In this document: one piece after another, positions 1 to 12,011 of the stretch
How positions within the stretch are numbered: position 1 is the first letter of the stretch
Layout: each line of letters begins with the position of its first letter
The notes under the pieces: generated by a model
Database searches by the model: none
Told to the model about the DNA's origin: nothing
The model's input: only the letters and a program-made list of their open reading frames with translations
NCBI GenBank assembly: GCA_964016985.1
Contig: OZ024824.1
Location: 47,227,168-47,291,167, forward strand
Length of the DNA: 64,000 nucleotides
Direction: 5' to 3'
DNA from: Anodontia alba
Taxonomy: Eukaryota; Mollusca; Bivalvia; Lucinida; Lucinidae
Program-made: the position numbers and the translations under genes

Positions 1-134
1 AAATTGTCTCCCTCGTAAAACTAGAATTCTGAGAATCGGATGTGTTGCCTGCTTAAAGTGCCAACCATTTGATATGAAAAAATAAAAAAACACTGGTCCT
101 TAAAATCGCTCCTATCCTGTAAGGCGACTAAGTC
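1..134. other. unassigned flank
   Basis: AT-rich sequence before the first recognisable element head. No open frame, tRNA or repeat copy seen elsewhere in the window. Confidence 0.5.
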
Positions 135-2000
135 AAACAAGAGGGCCATGATGGCCCTGTAACGCTCATCTGAGTATCATAGCACTTTGAGAACCGGACT
201 TAGAACTGATCAAGGCAAACATTCTGATCAAAATTCAAAATGATTATATTAACAAGTAAGACAATGTAGCATGCCTAACAGACTGTGAAATAGAGGTCAA
301 GGTCAAATATGGATGACTGCACTCAAGAGGCCATGCTAAGATGTATGTATGTACTAAGTATCACTGGCTGTAGGAGCAACAGTTACTGAGAAACTGACCT
401 AAACACAAACACTTCACAATTACCAAATATCACTCTGTAGGACCAATAATTACTGACCTAAACGGAAAAACTTAAGAAAGTCACTGGACTGTGAAATATA
501 GGTTGCAAATGGCCCAGTTCCAAACTGCACCTAGAAATCATCAAGACAAACATTTTGAACAAGATTCATGATGATCACTTCAAAAATGTGACCTCTAGAG
601 CGTCAACAAGGTTTTCCTTTGATTTGGCCTGATGACCTAGTTTCTGATGTCAAGTGACCCAGTTTTAAACTAGACCTAGAAATCATCAAGACGAACATTT
701 TGAGCAATATTTATGATGATTATTTAAAAAATGTGACCTCTCGAGTGTTAACAAGGTTTTCCTTTGATTTGGCCTGGTGACCTAGTTTTTAACCCCACGT
801 GACCCAGTTTCAAACTTGACTTAGAAATCATCAAGACAAACATTTTGGGCAAGATTCATGATGACTGCTTAAAAAATGTGACCTCTAGAGTGTTAACAAG
901 GTCTTCCTTTGATTTGGCCTGGTGACCTAGTTTTTGATTCCCAAGTGAACCAGTTTCAAACCTGACCTAGAAATCATCAAGACAAACATTTTGAGCAAGA
1001 TTCATGATGATTGCTTCATAAACGTGACCGCTAGAGTGTTAATAAGGTTTTACACTGATGTGGCCAGGTGACCTAGTTTTTGACCCCACGTGACCCAGTT
1101 TCAAACTTGATCTAGAAATCATCAAGACAAACATTTTGAGCAAGTATCATGATGATTGCTTCAAAAATGTGACCGCTAGAGTTTTAACAAGGTTTTCTGC
1201 TGATTTGGCCCGGTGACCCAGTTTTTGATCCCAAGTGACCCAGTTTCAAACTTGACCTAAAACTCATCAAGACAAACATTTTGAGCAAGGTTCATGACGA
1301 GTGCTTCAAAAATATGACCGCTATAATGTTAACAAGGTTTTCCTTTGATTTGGCCTGGTGACCTAGTTTTTGATCCCAAGTGACCCAGTTTCAAACCTGA
1401 CCTAGAAATCATCAAGACAAACAATTTGAGCAAGATTCATTATGACTGCTTGAAAAATGTGACTGCTAGAGTGTTTACAAGGATTTCCTTTGATTTGGCC
1501 TGGTGACCTACTTTTTGACCCAACACGACCCAGTTTCAAACTTGGCCTAGAAATCATCAAGGCAAACATTTTGAGCATGATTCATGATGATTGCTTCAAA
1601 ACTGTGACCACTAGAGTGTTAACAAGGTTTTCTGCTGATTTGGCCCAGTGACATAGTTTTTAGCCCCAAGTGAGCCAGTTTCGAACTTGACCTGAAACTC
1701 ATCAAGACAAACATTTTGAGCAAGATTCATGATGATTGCTTCAAAAATGTGACTGCTAGAGTGTTAACAAGTTTTTCCTTTGATTTGAATCTGTCGAAAA
1801 AGGGCCATAACTCAGCCAAAACTTGGTGGATGATTATCAATATCAAAATTGACCTGTATTTTATAGTGATATAAAGTTCTGCAAAATTTGAATGAAATCA
1901 ATACATCCCTTCAAAAGTTATTGAATGGAAAAAAAAAAGTGTGACGACAACACGGACGATGCCACCGCCGGATAATGCCGCCGCCGATAGACAACATGAT
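135..2000 (+). mobile_element. non-autonomous array element, 145-bp unit
   Basis: The head reads AACAAGAGGGCCATGATGG followed by a degenerate GCTCACCTGAG motif, the same kind of head seen at about 22347, 25551, 37846, 42208, 53632, 61453 and 63689. After a unique-looking 370-bp segment comes a tandem core, a last divergent unit containing AAAGGGCCATAACTC, and a short GC-rich tail with GCCGCC triplets and a CGGACGATG remnant near 1946-1990. The usual hairpin end is absent or decayed. There is no coding capacity. It resembles Pearl-type or Helentron-associated elements of bivalves; that is inference from structure. Confidence 0.7.
509..1790 (+). repeat. 145-bp tandem array, about 9 copies
   Basis: The GTGACCCAGTTT box recurs at 654, 799, 945, 1090, 1235, 1380, 1525 and 1670, that is every 145 bp with one spacing of 146. 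Each unit also holds ATCATCAAGACAAACATTTT and a TGATTTGGCCTGGTGACC stretch. Units differ by scattered substitutions and almost no indels, so the spacing is rigidly kept. Confidence 0.9.
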
Positions 2001-2114
2001 TTTATGTGTCTGCGATGCTACGCAGGCGACACAAAAAGGCCACAAATCTACAGAATGCATCGTCCCCTTAATGCTGACCACCGCCATCATCAACAGTCAG
2101 GCTTTCTCACTTAC

Positions 2115-2186
2115 CTTTCAGCTAAAGTTCCTTCAATTGCACCATGTTGTAGAATCTCTGACTCAATAGACATCCCTGGAGAAAAC
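2115..2186 (-). CDS. host-gene exon C (unassigned)
   Basis: A 72-bp exon on the minus strand between an acceptor ending CTTGTTTCTAG and the donor GTAAGTGAG. One frame is open: the first base completes a codon left by exon B (AT+G = Met), then 23 codons follow beginning FSPGMSIESEILQHG, and two bases remain, so both bounding introns are phase 2. The peptide is no longer coiled-coil-like. The phase agreement with exon B, over a 21.8-kb intron full of transposons, is the main reason to link them. Further exons would lie beyond the left end of the window. Confidence 0.65.
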
Positions 2187-2978
2187 CTAGAAACAAGATG
2201 AGACCTTCATAAAGCATATGGAAATATTAGATCTGTCTGACATCAAAATCTGTACAGAAACAGATGTAACTAAATAAATAACCTATGCCAGAAATAAACA
2301 AGAAGTACAAAATACAATTTGTTTAATCCTGATCTGTAAAATATACTTGCGCTTTAGGCAAAAACAAATAATGCAGGCTACAGAACACTGAACAGATATG
2401 AACCCGGTAGCTTGAAGGCTTGCACTGATTTCGCACAATTTGACTGGTCGAGAGCCGAATCAAAATGGCACTTACACTTCGATAAATCCACTGAGCATCT
2501 TAGAACTATAGTCTTTGTGGAGATTTCTAAAGTAAGCTATTTGACTTTGTTTTCAACGTAAACATGACTGAGCTGGAATTATAAATACTGAGTTTTATTT
2601 TTGTGGAAATACTGACAAATTTAACATAAAACCTACTTTGGGCATTATTCAGTTTGTGAGTGATTTGCTGGCATTTACACATAAACTAAATCCACAAAAA
2701 TGATGGAAATGGTAATGGAGTCACTGAACTGTAAATCATCGGTCCAGAGCTACCATATTTACCCCAAATATTCTGACAGCTTAACCTCTTACCATACTTG
2801 TCCTCAATTCCTTTTTACTATAGATCTGCATATCTAACACTGCTGGATGGGTGACAAACTGTGTAGACCCTAATCAGACATTCTGCAGGATCTGATCAGG
2901 GTTTGCACTGTTTGGTCAGGTCTATCTGTTTGAATACTTAGCATAAATGCAGCATGTTTAAATTGTAAGAGAATAAAT
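2187..2978. other. unassigned intronic sequence
   Basis: AT-rich sequence between exon C and the 55-bp inverted repeat. I see no coding frame, array or element end in it. Confidence 0.5.
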
Positions 2979-3033
2979 ATGAAGTTTTTATAGTAAAACA
3001 TATTTTAACAAGTAATACTTAATCTATGGATAA
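2979..3033 (+). repeat. left arm of a 55-bp inverted repeat
   Basis: This 55-bp segment, starting ATGAAGTTTTTATAG, is repeated in reverse complement at 5265-5319 with two mismatches. A longer stretch (about 2979-3155) also matches the reverse complement of roughly 23690-23880. It is probably the end of a DNA transposon family. I could not fix a target duplication. Confidence 0.75.
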
Positions 3034-3159
3034 TGTGCTGTTCTCGTCTTCTATACTTAACCTTCCACAGAAAAACGGCAAGTCTTAATCCAGAAGTTCC
3101 CTTGAGGCAAACGTTCATCTTTCCCGCTGTTTTGATCATGTGTTCAGTTTCTTTGTAGA

Positions 3160-5217
3160 ACTAGAAATGTGTCAGTATGACACAGATACCCCCGCCCAGG
3201 GCCATCCTCAACCACACGCAGGTATTTTGCAAAAAACGAAGTTGGAAAAAGGGACAAATCAACTTTTTTTTAAAAAAATATCGGAAGGTGACTTGAAGGT
3301 GAAAAAGGGCCATAACTCCCATAATAATGGGTTGATTTTACCCTACTTGGAACTTGACCTCTATTTTATGATTATATACCTGTGTGTTAAATTTGAATTC
3401 AATACACTAATGTTTTCAAAAGATATCAAACTGAAACTATTTTTCAACGTTGAAAAAAGGGTTGTAACTCCAAGTAAAATTGGCGGATTTTACCCTAAAT
3501 CAAACTTGACCTATATTTTATAATTATATGCTTGTGTATAAAATATGAATCCAATTCACTAATCTTTTCAAAAGTTACGGAACGGAAACCATTTTTCAAA
3601 GCTGAAAAAGGGCCATAACTCCAAAAATGATTGGTTGATTTTATCCTATATCCAACTTGACATACACTTTATGATTATATACCCGTGTATAAAATTTGAA
3701 TCCAATACACTAATCTTTTCAAAAGATATCGAACTGAAACCATTTTTCAACTATTTTTCAATATTGATAAATGGCCGTCACTCCAAAATAATTGGTGGAT
3801 TTTACCCTAAATCAAACTTGACCTATATTTTATAATTATATGCTTGTGTATAAAATATGAATCCAATTCACTAATCTTTTCAAAAGTTATGGAACAGAAA
3901 CCATTTTTCAAAGCTGAAAAAGGGCCATAACTCCAAAAATAATTGGTGGATTTTACCCTAAATCCAACTTGACATACATTTTATGATTATATACCCATAT
4001 ATAAAATTTGAATCCAATACACTAATTTTTTCAAAAGATATCGAACTGAAACCATTTTTCAACTTTTTTTTTATAATATTGATAAAGGGCTGTAACTCCA
4101 AAATAAATGGTGGATTTTACCCTAAATCAAACTTGACCTATATTTTATAATTATATGCTTGTGTATAAAATATGAATCCAATTCACTAATCTTTTCAAAT
4201 GTTATGGAACGGAAACCATTTTTCAAAGTTGAAAAAGGGCCATAACTCCAAAAATAATTGGTGGATTTTACCCTAAATTCAACTTGACATACATTTTATG
4301 ATTATATACCCATGTATAAATTTTGAATCCAATACACTAATCTTTTCAAAAGATATCGAACGGAAACCATTTTTCAATTACTTTACAACATTGATAAAGG
4401 AACATAACTCCAAAAATAATTGGTGGATGTTACCCTAAATCAAACTTGACCTATATTTTATAATTATATGCTTGTGTATAAAATATGAATCCAATTCACT
4501 AATCTTTTCAAATGTTATGGAACGGAAACATTTTTCAACTCCAAAAATAATTGGTGGATTTTACCCTAAATCGTACTTGACCTACATTTTATGATTATAT
4601 ACCTGTGTATAAAATTTGAATCCAATACACTAATCTTTTCAAAAGATATCGAATGGAAACCATTTTTCAACTATTTTTCAACATTGATAAAGGGCCGTAA
4701 CTCCAAAAATAATTGGTGGATTTTACCCTAAATCGAACTTGATTTATATTTTATAATTATATGCTTATGTATATAAAATATGAATCCAATATACTAATCT
4801 TTTCAAAAGTTATGGAACGGAAACCATTTTTCGAAGTCGAAAAAGGGCCATAACTCCCAAAATAATGGGCAGATTTTACTCTAAATCGAATTTGACCTAC
4901 AGTTTATGATTATATATCTGTGTACAAAATTTCAATCCAATACACCAATCCTTTCAAAAGATATCGCACGGAAACCATTTTTCAAAGTTGAAAAGGGCCA
5001 TAACTCCCAAAATAATTGGTGGATTTTCCCTAAATCGAACTTGGCCTACATTTTATGATTATATACCTGTGTATAAAATTTCAATCCAATACACCAATCC
5101 TTTCAAAAGATATCGCACGGAAACCAAAAGTGTTACGTACGGGAGGGACGGACGGACGTACGGACAGCGGTGATACTATATGCCCCCCCCCCCTCCATTG
5201 AAAATGGCGGGGGCATA
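3160..5217 (+). mobile_element. array element with ATACCCCCGCC inverted ends
   Basis: Short terminal inverted repeats ATACCCCCGCC (about 3186) and GGCGGGGGCAT (ending 5216) bracket a tandem core. The core box is (C)CATAACTCC preceded by AAAGGG; spacings alternate about 150 and 162 bp (3311, 3461, 3613, 3775, 3925, 4090, 4240, 4402), so the working unit is a dimer of about 313 bp. Just before the right end is a GGACGGACGTACGG microsatellite. Apparent open frames of 60-130 codons here are by-products of the array. It sits inside the 2979-5319 inverted-repeat pair. Confidence 0.75.
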
Positions 5218-5264
5218 ATAAAACGATATAACTGAGCGCAGCGGGGAGGAAGGAGGGCAATCTC

Positions 5265-5319
5265 TTATCCATAGGTTAAGTATTACTTGTTAAAATATGT
5301 TTCACTATAAAAACTTCAT
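5265..5319 (-). repeat. right arm of the 55-bp inverted repeat
   Basis: Reverse complement of 2979-3033 with two mismatches. Part of the same motif (ACCTATGGATAATGTGCT) appears once more in forward orientation just outside, near 5340-5360, so the end is itself partly palindromic or duplicated. Confidence 0.75.
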
Positions 5320-5516
5320 TTTAACTGCATAACACATTAACCTATGGATAATGTGCTAGAATTTGTTGATTAGGAGGGAGGTGCTCCCCTAAGTCTAACA
5401 CAATTATAATATATATAGATTCCCTTAACTTCTGAATTAAGACTCATGAAACTCTATGGAACCAGATACATTCTATGATATAATCTTAAGAATGATCTAG
5501 ATTCACAATAACATAT

Positions 5517-6094
5517 TGTTACGAGCCAAGCGTAACGAGAAAGAAATGAAAGTGAAACCAGCAACAAGTTTTAAATTATTAACAATATTTATTCCACAAA
5601 AAAATAAGACAAGATTCAAAACAAAAGAATGTACCGTTCAAGTTTATGTCACAAAGTCCCTCTGAAATAATCCATGAGAATTTATAAAACAAATCCTTTG
5701 AATATCAGTTTCTGATCCCACAATTTAATGTTCCTGAATTCAGAATTTAAGTCCAGAATGAATAAAATAGTAAAGTAATCCAGTATAGAATAATTTCCAG
5801 TGAAAGTATACAAAGATGCCCAGATGAAAATCTTTTCTCCTTATATAATATCAAAGAAGGTTCTAGAAAAAGAATTTACTACAAGCATCTCTTATTTTCC
5901 AGTTCCAATCAAGAAACTTCTAAATCTTCCATGACATTCCAAAAACAACTCAGTCCAGAATCAAGGACGTAAACATCATGTTATTGTAAACATGTTGTTC
6001 TAGAAAGTTATTTTTGGAAACATAGTAAATAAAGCTATTTATGGAAACATAGTAAACATGATGCTTAAGATAAATGAACACTCTATATATAACA
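5517..6094 (+). mobile_element. solo LTR, 578 bp, 4-bp target duplication
   Basis: The segment begins TGTTACGAGCC, ends ATATATAACA (TG...CA), and is flanked by ATAT on both sides (5513-5516 and 6095-6098). A second copy at 32188-41579 has the same ends but a different 4-bp duplication (ATTT), which defines the boundaries independently. No internal retrotransposon region is attached, so recombination between two LTRs is the likely origin. Confidence 0.8.
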
Positions 6095-6098
6095 ATAT

Positions 6099-7231
6099 AT
6101 ATAAGATAATAATTACCGTATTCACAGGCGCATTACTCGCACTTTTTTCACCCCAAAACTGTGCCCAAATATCCCCTGCGTGTATCTTTTGGTACTGAGA
6201 CAGAGATTGTTTTTTTTTTTCGGGTAAGTTTTGGGTCGCGAAATATCATTACAGTCGGCGATGAGTGTCCTAAAAACTGCTAGTAACAATACCACGTCTT
6301 CCGTGTTTTCTCAACAAGTCATATTCACAAAATAGATGGAGTATTCTTATAAAAAAAACTTGTTTCAAGGAATAAATACCTTTCATGGCCTAGAATAGTT
6401 TCTCATTGTTTATTTGTTTACGTAATTTCTCGTGAAACAAAACCGGAAGAAGCTGACGCATGATACAATAAGCGTAACGAATATCATTAGATCGAGTGAA
6501 AATATTACGCTTAAAAAAGAAATACATGTATATATGAAGGTCTATTTACCTATTTACTCCTCTATTACTATAATAATAATAATAATAAATATAAGAATAT
6601 TATAACAAAAAAACAAAAAAAATAGAATTTAGAAATCGGAAATAAAAAAAATAAAAAAACGCAGATAATTTTTATTTTCTTTTCTTTTCATCTTATTACA
6701 TATTTTTCATTATTCTTTGTAGACCGAAAATATTAATTTTGTTGTCCTTTGAAAAACACCAGTACACAGTAGATAATTATACTGGTATTGTTTGCAATCA
6801 CTGGGCCATCATAGTTGTAAACAGAATTCACTTATGTCACGGTCGGTCACCTTTTGAAGTGGCATAGAGGTGTTCATGATGAGAAGTTGAGAAGTGTCAA
6901 ACATCTCAACTGACTTATATAAAAAGACTTTTCAGGACCAACCATATACCTAGAAAGATAACCTAATGATTGCTGTCCAATATTTATTGATCTATTTTAT
7001 TATTTCATTTTCTTTACTTTATTTTTTATCGTTTTACTTTATTGTTTTATCGATTGTCGCTACCTTAATGTAACATACGCGCATGCCTATTCAAGGGAAA
7101 CAAATCCAATTCGACTTTGGTTTGACAACATCCGGCATTGATTTGGTGGAAAAACATGTGCGTATTTTGCATTGAGATAACTGTTTTTTCTGCTGATTTG
7201 GCTCCAAAATTCAGGTGCGTACTATACATCC
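6099..7231. other. unassigned AT-rich region left of the LTR retrotransposon
   Basis: Contains a CCGTATTCACAGGCGCATTAC stretch near 6117 that reads like the terminus of a DNA transposon, simple AT-rich runs at 6580-6660, and no credible gene. I could not find a matching right end, so I do not call an element. Confidence 0.35.
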
Positions 7232-7404
7232 TGTGATGTATTCTATGTCTTGTAAAATGTATACACTTCAGTCTTATCAAATCATTCATGTATGTATTTT
7301 TGTCTCAGTATAAATGAGCTAGCTTTATGCAAATAAAACAGTCTGTAGTATTGGCCCAGCAGATCTCGTCTTGTTGTTGCTTATTTAAAGTAGAATACAT
7401 AACA
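7232..7404 (+). repeat. 5' LTR
   Basis: 173 bp, TGTGATG...ATAACA. It contains a TATA-like box TATAAAT at 7309-7315 and a polyadenylation signal AATAAA at 7332-7337, so promoter and poly(A) site can both be placed within it. Confidence 0.93.
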
Positions 7405-7415
7405 TGGTGTCAGAG
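7405..7415 (+). promoter_or_regulatory. primer-binding site, likely tRNA-Leu
   Basis: TGGTGTCAGAG begins on the base after the 5' LTR. TGGTGTCAG is complementary to the CTGACACCA 3' end typical of animal leucine tRNAs, the primer used by several Mag-clade elements. Confidence 0.7.
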
Positions 7416-7531
7416 AGAAAAGGGCTTACATCTACACAGAAAATCTGACTATCTCTTTTGTTAAAAGAAAGAGTAAAAGATAAGAAGATTATTTTAAAAG
7501 GATAATCTGTTTCGTACATTGACAATTCAAA

Positions 7532-9724
7532 ATGGATGAGCACACTGCTAAATTTCCTCGTATGGATTGGGACGCTAAGGACTTACCATTGGCTTTCAAA
7601 GCATTCAAGGAGCATTGTAATTTTATGTTTGGCGGACCAAAAGCAAAATCAGAAGAAGAAAAATGTAATTATTTAATGTTATGGACAGGAGAAAAGGGAC
7701 GTAACATCTATTCAACATGGGTACTTTCTGAGGAGGACAAAAAGAAGCTAGCAATTCATTATGACAAATTCGAAAATTATTGCAAGCCCAAATCAAACAA
7801 GATTTACTCCAGATACATATTCATGCGAAGAGAACAAGGAATAGAAGAACCATTTGAACAATTTGTGACGGATCTTAAATTACTTTATAAGGAATGTGGA
7901 TACGATCATACAATGGAAGATGAAATGGTAAGAGACCATATCGTGTTTGGAATAAAATCAACCAAAGTTAGGGAAAAATTAATTAATGAAGGCAATAACT
8001 TGACACTTGAAAAATGCATGGACATATCTAGGACATATGAAATGTCCCAAAAGCAGTTAAAATCCATGAATTCTGGTGAGGATCCAAATGTATGTGCGAT
8101 AAGAAGTAAATTTCCGACAAAACAACGTCCGGTACGAAAAGAGGATAAAACGAAAAGCTCTAGTGACAAATCTAAATATGATAAACAAGCAATAAAATGC
8201 ATGAAATGTGGGTACACTCATTCTGATATGCAATGTCCAGCAATGGGTAAAAAGTGCAGATTTTGTCACAAACTGTATCACTTCAGTAAAATGTGTTTGA
8301 AGAGAAAAGGACAGCAGAAAAGGCATCGCAAAGGAATCCACTCTCTTGATGATTATGATTCTTGCAGTAGCGACAATTCGGATAGTGACAGGTATGATTA
8401 TGATGATGTTGTGTACGTAAAAATGTTATCTGATGAAAAGGAAATTCACAGACTATCAGATGATTGGACAGTTAAAAGTATGATCTATGACAATGAAATA
8501 CAAATGCAATTAGACACCGGCGCCAGATGCAATGTGATAAGCCAAAATGTTCTCAAGCAAATGAAAATCAAAACAGTTTTGAAAAAGACAGAATCCAAAT
8601 TAAGATCATATAGTGGACATACCATCAAACCAATTGGATCTATAAAATTACCCTGTTACTTTAACAATAACATCTATGAAATAGAATTCCAGGTTATAGA
8701 ACAAAATGCACCGACGATTTTAGGTTCAGAGACTTGCCAAAAGATAGGACTAATTCAAAGAATGTACAATCTTGAAAAATCAGTGGAAAATGTGGATAAT
8801 AGTGACATCCAAACTGAATACTCGGATTTATATCATGGAATTGGACGCTTACCAGGTAAACATAAGATTTATATCGATCATACTGTAACACCCGTCGTAC
8901 ATCCACCTAGACGATTACCTATTTCCATGAGAGACAAGGTGAAAAATGAGCTGTCACGCATGGTCAAAGAAGGAATCATCAAAAAGGTAAAGAAACCTAC
9001 AAGTTGGGTCAACAGCATGGTAGTGGTAACTAAACCTAATGGTTCCATTAGACTTTGTATAGACCCACGAGACTTGAATAAAGCTGTAAAAAGGCAACAC
9101 TTTCCATTATTGACAGTGGAAGAAGTGGTATCACGCATGCCAAATGCTAAAGTATTCAGCAAAATTGACTGCACATCAAGTTTCTGGCAAATAGAGTTAG
9201 ACCAGGAAAGCTCTAAATTATGTACCTTCAATACACCTTTCGGGAGATATCGCTATCTCAGACTGCCATTTGGAATAAAATGCGCAAATGAACTGTATCA
9301 GTCTATTATGTCAGAAATGATCGAAGATATCGAAGGTGCAGAAGTGATAATGGATGATATATTGATATGGGGAACAACACTTGAAGAGCATGATCGAAGG
9401 CTGAAATTAGTTCTTGACAAAGCTAGGAAGTATAATCTAAAGCTATCCCCAAACAAAAGCGAATTTCGTAAAAAACAAATTCGATATGTCGGACATGTTT
9501 TGAGCTCTGAAGGACTGAAACCGGACTACGAAAAACTGAAAGCGGTTGAACAGATGAAAGCGCCTCAGAGTAAAAAAGAGCTGCAACATTTTCTAGGATT
9601 TGTCCAGTATTTAGCAAAATTTCTACCAAATATGTCAGCGGTATCAGCGCCATTGCGAGAACTTTTACATAAAGATATAGAATGGCATTGGGACATTCAA
9701 CAAGAAATAGTTTCCAGACATTAA
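7532..9724 (+). CDS. gag-protease-RT part of the LTR element polyprotein
   Basis: The frame opens at an ATG in good context (AAAATGG) 127 bp after the 5' LTR and runs 730 residues. A gag-like region fills about residues 1-220. Two zinc knuckles follow, CX2CX3HX4C from residue 223 and CX2CX4HX4C from 242. The protease has LDTGA with its aspartate at 328. The reverse transcriptase ends its catalytic core in VIMDDILIWG (Asp608-Asp609). Gag and pol are fused with no internal stop. The frame ends early: a one-base shift near 9706-9710, just before RNase H, moves the rest of pol to another frame. The proteins would assemble particles and copy the element in the cytoplasm; this copy cannot make the full polyprotein. 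Confidence 0.9.
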   Translation: MDEHTAKFPRMDWDAKDLPLAFKAFKEHCNFMFGGPKAKSEEEKCNYLMLWTGEKGRNIYSTWVLSEEDKKKLAIHYDKFENYCKPKSNKIYSRYIFMRREQGIEEPFEQFVTDLKLLYKECGYDHTMEDEMVRDHIVFGIKSTKVREKLINEGNNLTLEKCMDISRTYEMSQKQLKSMNSGEDPNVCAIRSKFPTKQRPVRKEDKTKSSSDKSKYDKQAIKCMKCGYTHSDMQCPAMGKKCRFCHKLYHFSKMCLKRKGQQKRHRKGIHSLDDYDSCSSDNSDSDRYDYDDVVYVKMLSDEKEIHRLSDDWTVKSMIYDNEIQMQLDTGARCNVISQNVLKQMKIKTVLKKTESKLRSYSGHTIKPIGSIKLPCYFNNNIYEIEFQVIEQNAPTILGSETCQKIGLIQRMYNLEKSVENVDNSDIQTEYSDLYHGIGRLPGKHKIYIDHTVTPVVHPPRRLPISMRDKVKNELSRMVKEGIIKKVKKPTSWVNSMVVVTKPNGSIRLCIDPRDLNKAVKRQHFPLLTVEEVVSRMPNAKVFSKIDCTSSFWQIELDQESSKLCTFNTPFGRYRYLRLPFGIKCANELYQSIMSEMIEDIEGAEVIMDDILIWGTTLEEHDRRLKLVLDKARKYNLKLSPNKSEFRKKQIRYVGHVLSSEGLKPDYEKLKAVEQMKAPQSKKELQHFLGFVQYLAKFLPNMSAVSAPLRELLHKDIEWHWDIQQEIVSRH

Positions 9725-11556
9725 AGAAAATGTGTGTCAACGCACCAGTATTAGCATACTACGACAAGACAAAGCCAATTGTTCTTACAGTTGACAGCAG
9801 TTCAAAAGGATTAGGTGCAGCTATTATGCAAGAAGGATAACCGGTTGCATATGCATCATGTGCATTAACTGAAACGCAGCAGAGATATTCGCAGATAGAA
9901 AAAGAGACACTTGGAATACTTTTTGGCTGTAGGAAATTCAATCAATACATTTATGGACATAATGTAACTGTTGAAAGTGATCACAACCCCTTACAGTCAA
10001 TCTATAAGAAAGGTATTCATGAAATGCCAGTTAGATTGCAAAATCTAATGTTTCAATTACAGAAATATGACTTTGACATTGTTTTTAAGCCAGGAAAGTC
10101 AATGTTTCTTTCTGATCATCTCTCAAGATCATTTCTAGAAGAATCAAATGAGAATCTGTGTGAAGAGATGAGTATCAATGAAATTCACTTATTGTCATAT
10201 TTATCTGTATCACTTGAGAAGCGTGATGAAATTAGACGAGCAACAATGGAGGACCATGAAATGACATTGTTACAAGATGTGACAGTGAAAGGTTGGCCTG
10301 AAACAAAAGACCAACTGCCACCTGAGCTTAAAACGTATTGGAATTACAGAGATGAAATTGCTACCATAGATGGATTAATGTTCAAGGGATTAAAGCTTAT
10401 AATTCCTAAGAAACTGAGAAATGATATGCTTGACATAATACATTCTTCTCACCTCGGAATAGTAAAATGCAAATCAAGAGCATGTGAAGTGTTATTTTGG
10501 CCGTCAATGAACAGTGACATTGAGGAAAATGTTTCCAAATGTGCAATTTGTGCCGTCAATCAGCCACAGAATCCCAAAGAACCGTTAATTCCAATTGAAG
10601 TTCCAGACAGACCATGGAGTAAAATAGGCGTTGATATATTTGAGTACAAGGGACGTCATTATCTTATTTCTGTGGACTATTTTTCGAAGTGGCCAGAAGT
10701 TAGCATGCTAGATAATTTGTCTGCTAAGAATGTAATTCAGTACATGAAAGGACAATTTTCGAGGTATGGATTAATTGAGACTCTAGTCTCGGATAATGGA
10801 CCTCAATTCGCAAACACCCAGATGCGTCAATTTGCGAAGGATTATGGATTTAAGCATGTAACGTCATCGCCAGGTTTTGCGTCTAGCAATGGTCAAATTG
10901 AAAGAACTGTACGGACAGTCAAAAACCTGTTTAAAAAAGCAGATGATCCTTACATGGCATTACTTGACTACCGTAATTCGCCAATAGACGACACAGGTTT
11001 GTCACCAGCGCAAATGTTATTTGGCAGACGTTTGAAAACAAAATTACCAACGGCAACGCCATTGCTAAAAGCAACATACACGGATAACGTCAGGAACAGT
11101 CTGAAACACAGACAGTCAAAACAAAAGTTTTTTCATGACAAGCATGCTTTGAAATATGACCTAAAACCTCTTCATGCGGGAGAAAATGTAGTTATGAGGC
11201 ATGAAAATAAATGGAAACATGGTACAATCGAACGCACACATGAAACACCAAGATCGTACGTCGTTCAAACACCAGATGGACGGAAATATCGCAGAAATCG
11301 TAAACACATAAGACCCACGAATTCAAAACAACAAGTAACTGAAAAAATCTTTACACCAGCACTGCGGTATAACTACTCAGATCAGCAACAGTCAACGTCA
11401 CAAAGCGTTCAAAGTAAAAACAATCAGTCAACGGAAATACCAAGGTCAGAACAACCAGAAGGGCAAGATATTGCTGGAAATGTCGCCGAGAAATCACCGT
11501 ATAAAACAAGATATGGAAGAGTAGTGAAACCTCCCATTCGCTACAGTGAAACCTAA
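9725..11556 (+). pseudogene. RNase H-integrase part of pol, frame-broken
   Basis: Continues pol in a different frame from the first part. RNase H begins with VLTVDSSSKG near 9781 and is cut by an in-frame TAA at 9838-9840 where the family normally has glutamine. From there the frame is open to 11556; its first ATG is 10024. Counting from that ATG, the integrase has H140, H143, C173, C176 (zinc finger) and D204, D257, E293, a D,D35E triad, then a basic YRRNRKHIRPT motif in the C-terminal domain. All visible catalytic residues are intact, so the damage is limited to one frameshift and one stop. Confidence 0.85.
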
Positions 11557-11717
11557 ATTGTGTTTAAGGTCTGTAAGCTTATGCTTCTATAATCAATATG
11601 CTTATATACGTTTAGTGTTTTTTCATTCATGTGGATATATTGTTAAAATAATGTGTTATTCTTCAGCTGGATTAATAATGTTTAATTAATACATAGTTTG
11701 GAATACTGAATGATACA

Positions 11718-12011
11718 ATGTTAAAAAAAATAAAAAAAAAAATCAGTTCATTCGCAAATTTTGGAATTATTTATCAATGGATATACTACGACAAAACGGA
11801 ATTTACCACAAACTACCAGAATTTCATTCATAAAATCGGGATCACTGATGACTCAAAATATCATAGACTTGCAGAAATCCAAATTTACTTTCAGAAAACC
11901 AGAAACACTTTAGTTACAATTTTAGCAATATATCATGCATTGTTTCATTTTTTTATGCTTTTAATTGCTTATATATGTGTTTTATTTCTATTTTGCATCA
12001 TTTTACAGTGA
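11718..12011 (+). CDS. small open frame downstream of integrase, unrecognised
   Basis: A 97-codon frame between integrase and the polypurine tract, the position where env-bearing elements carry their third gene. It starts in an A-rich tract and ends in a strongly hydrophobic stretch (about residues 64-97) that could span a membrane. No signal peptide, cysteine pattern or similarity that I recognise. The region is very AT-rich, which favours chance hydrophobic frames. I give it little weight as a gene. Confidence 0.2.
   Translation: MLKKIKKKISSFANFGIIYQWIYYDKTEFTTNYQNFIHKIGITDDSKYHRLAEIQIYFQKTRNTLVTILAIYHALFHFFMLLIAYICVLFLFCIILQ

Noticed and set aside
509..1790. Possible CRISPR array because of regular spacing
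   Set aside because: Whole 145-bp units repeat, there is no short repeat alternating with unique spacers, and the genome is eukaryotic.
1941..2201. 86-codon plus-strand frame near the left exon
   Set aside because: It overlaps the degenerate element tail and the minus-strand exon, with no coding-like composition.
6117..7231. DNA transposon flanking the LTR retrotransposon
   Set aside because: A plausible left end (CCGTATTCACAGGCG) was seen but no matching right end or target duplication could be found.
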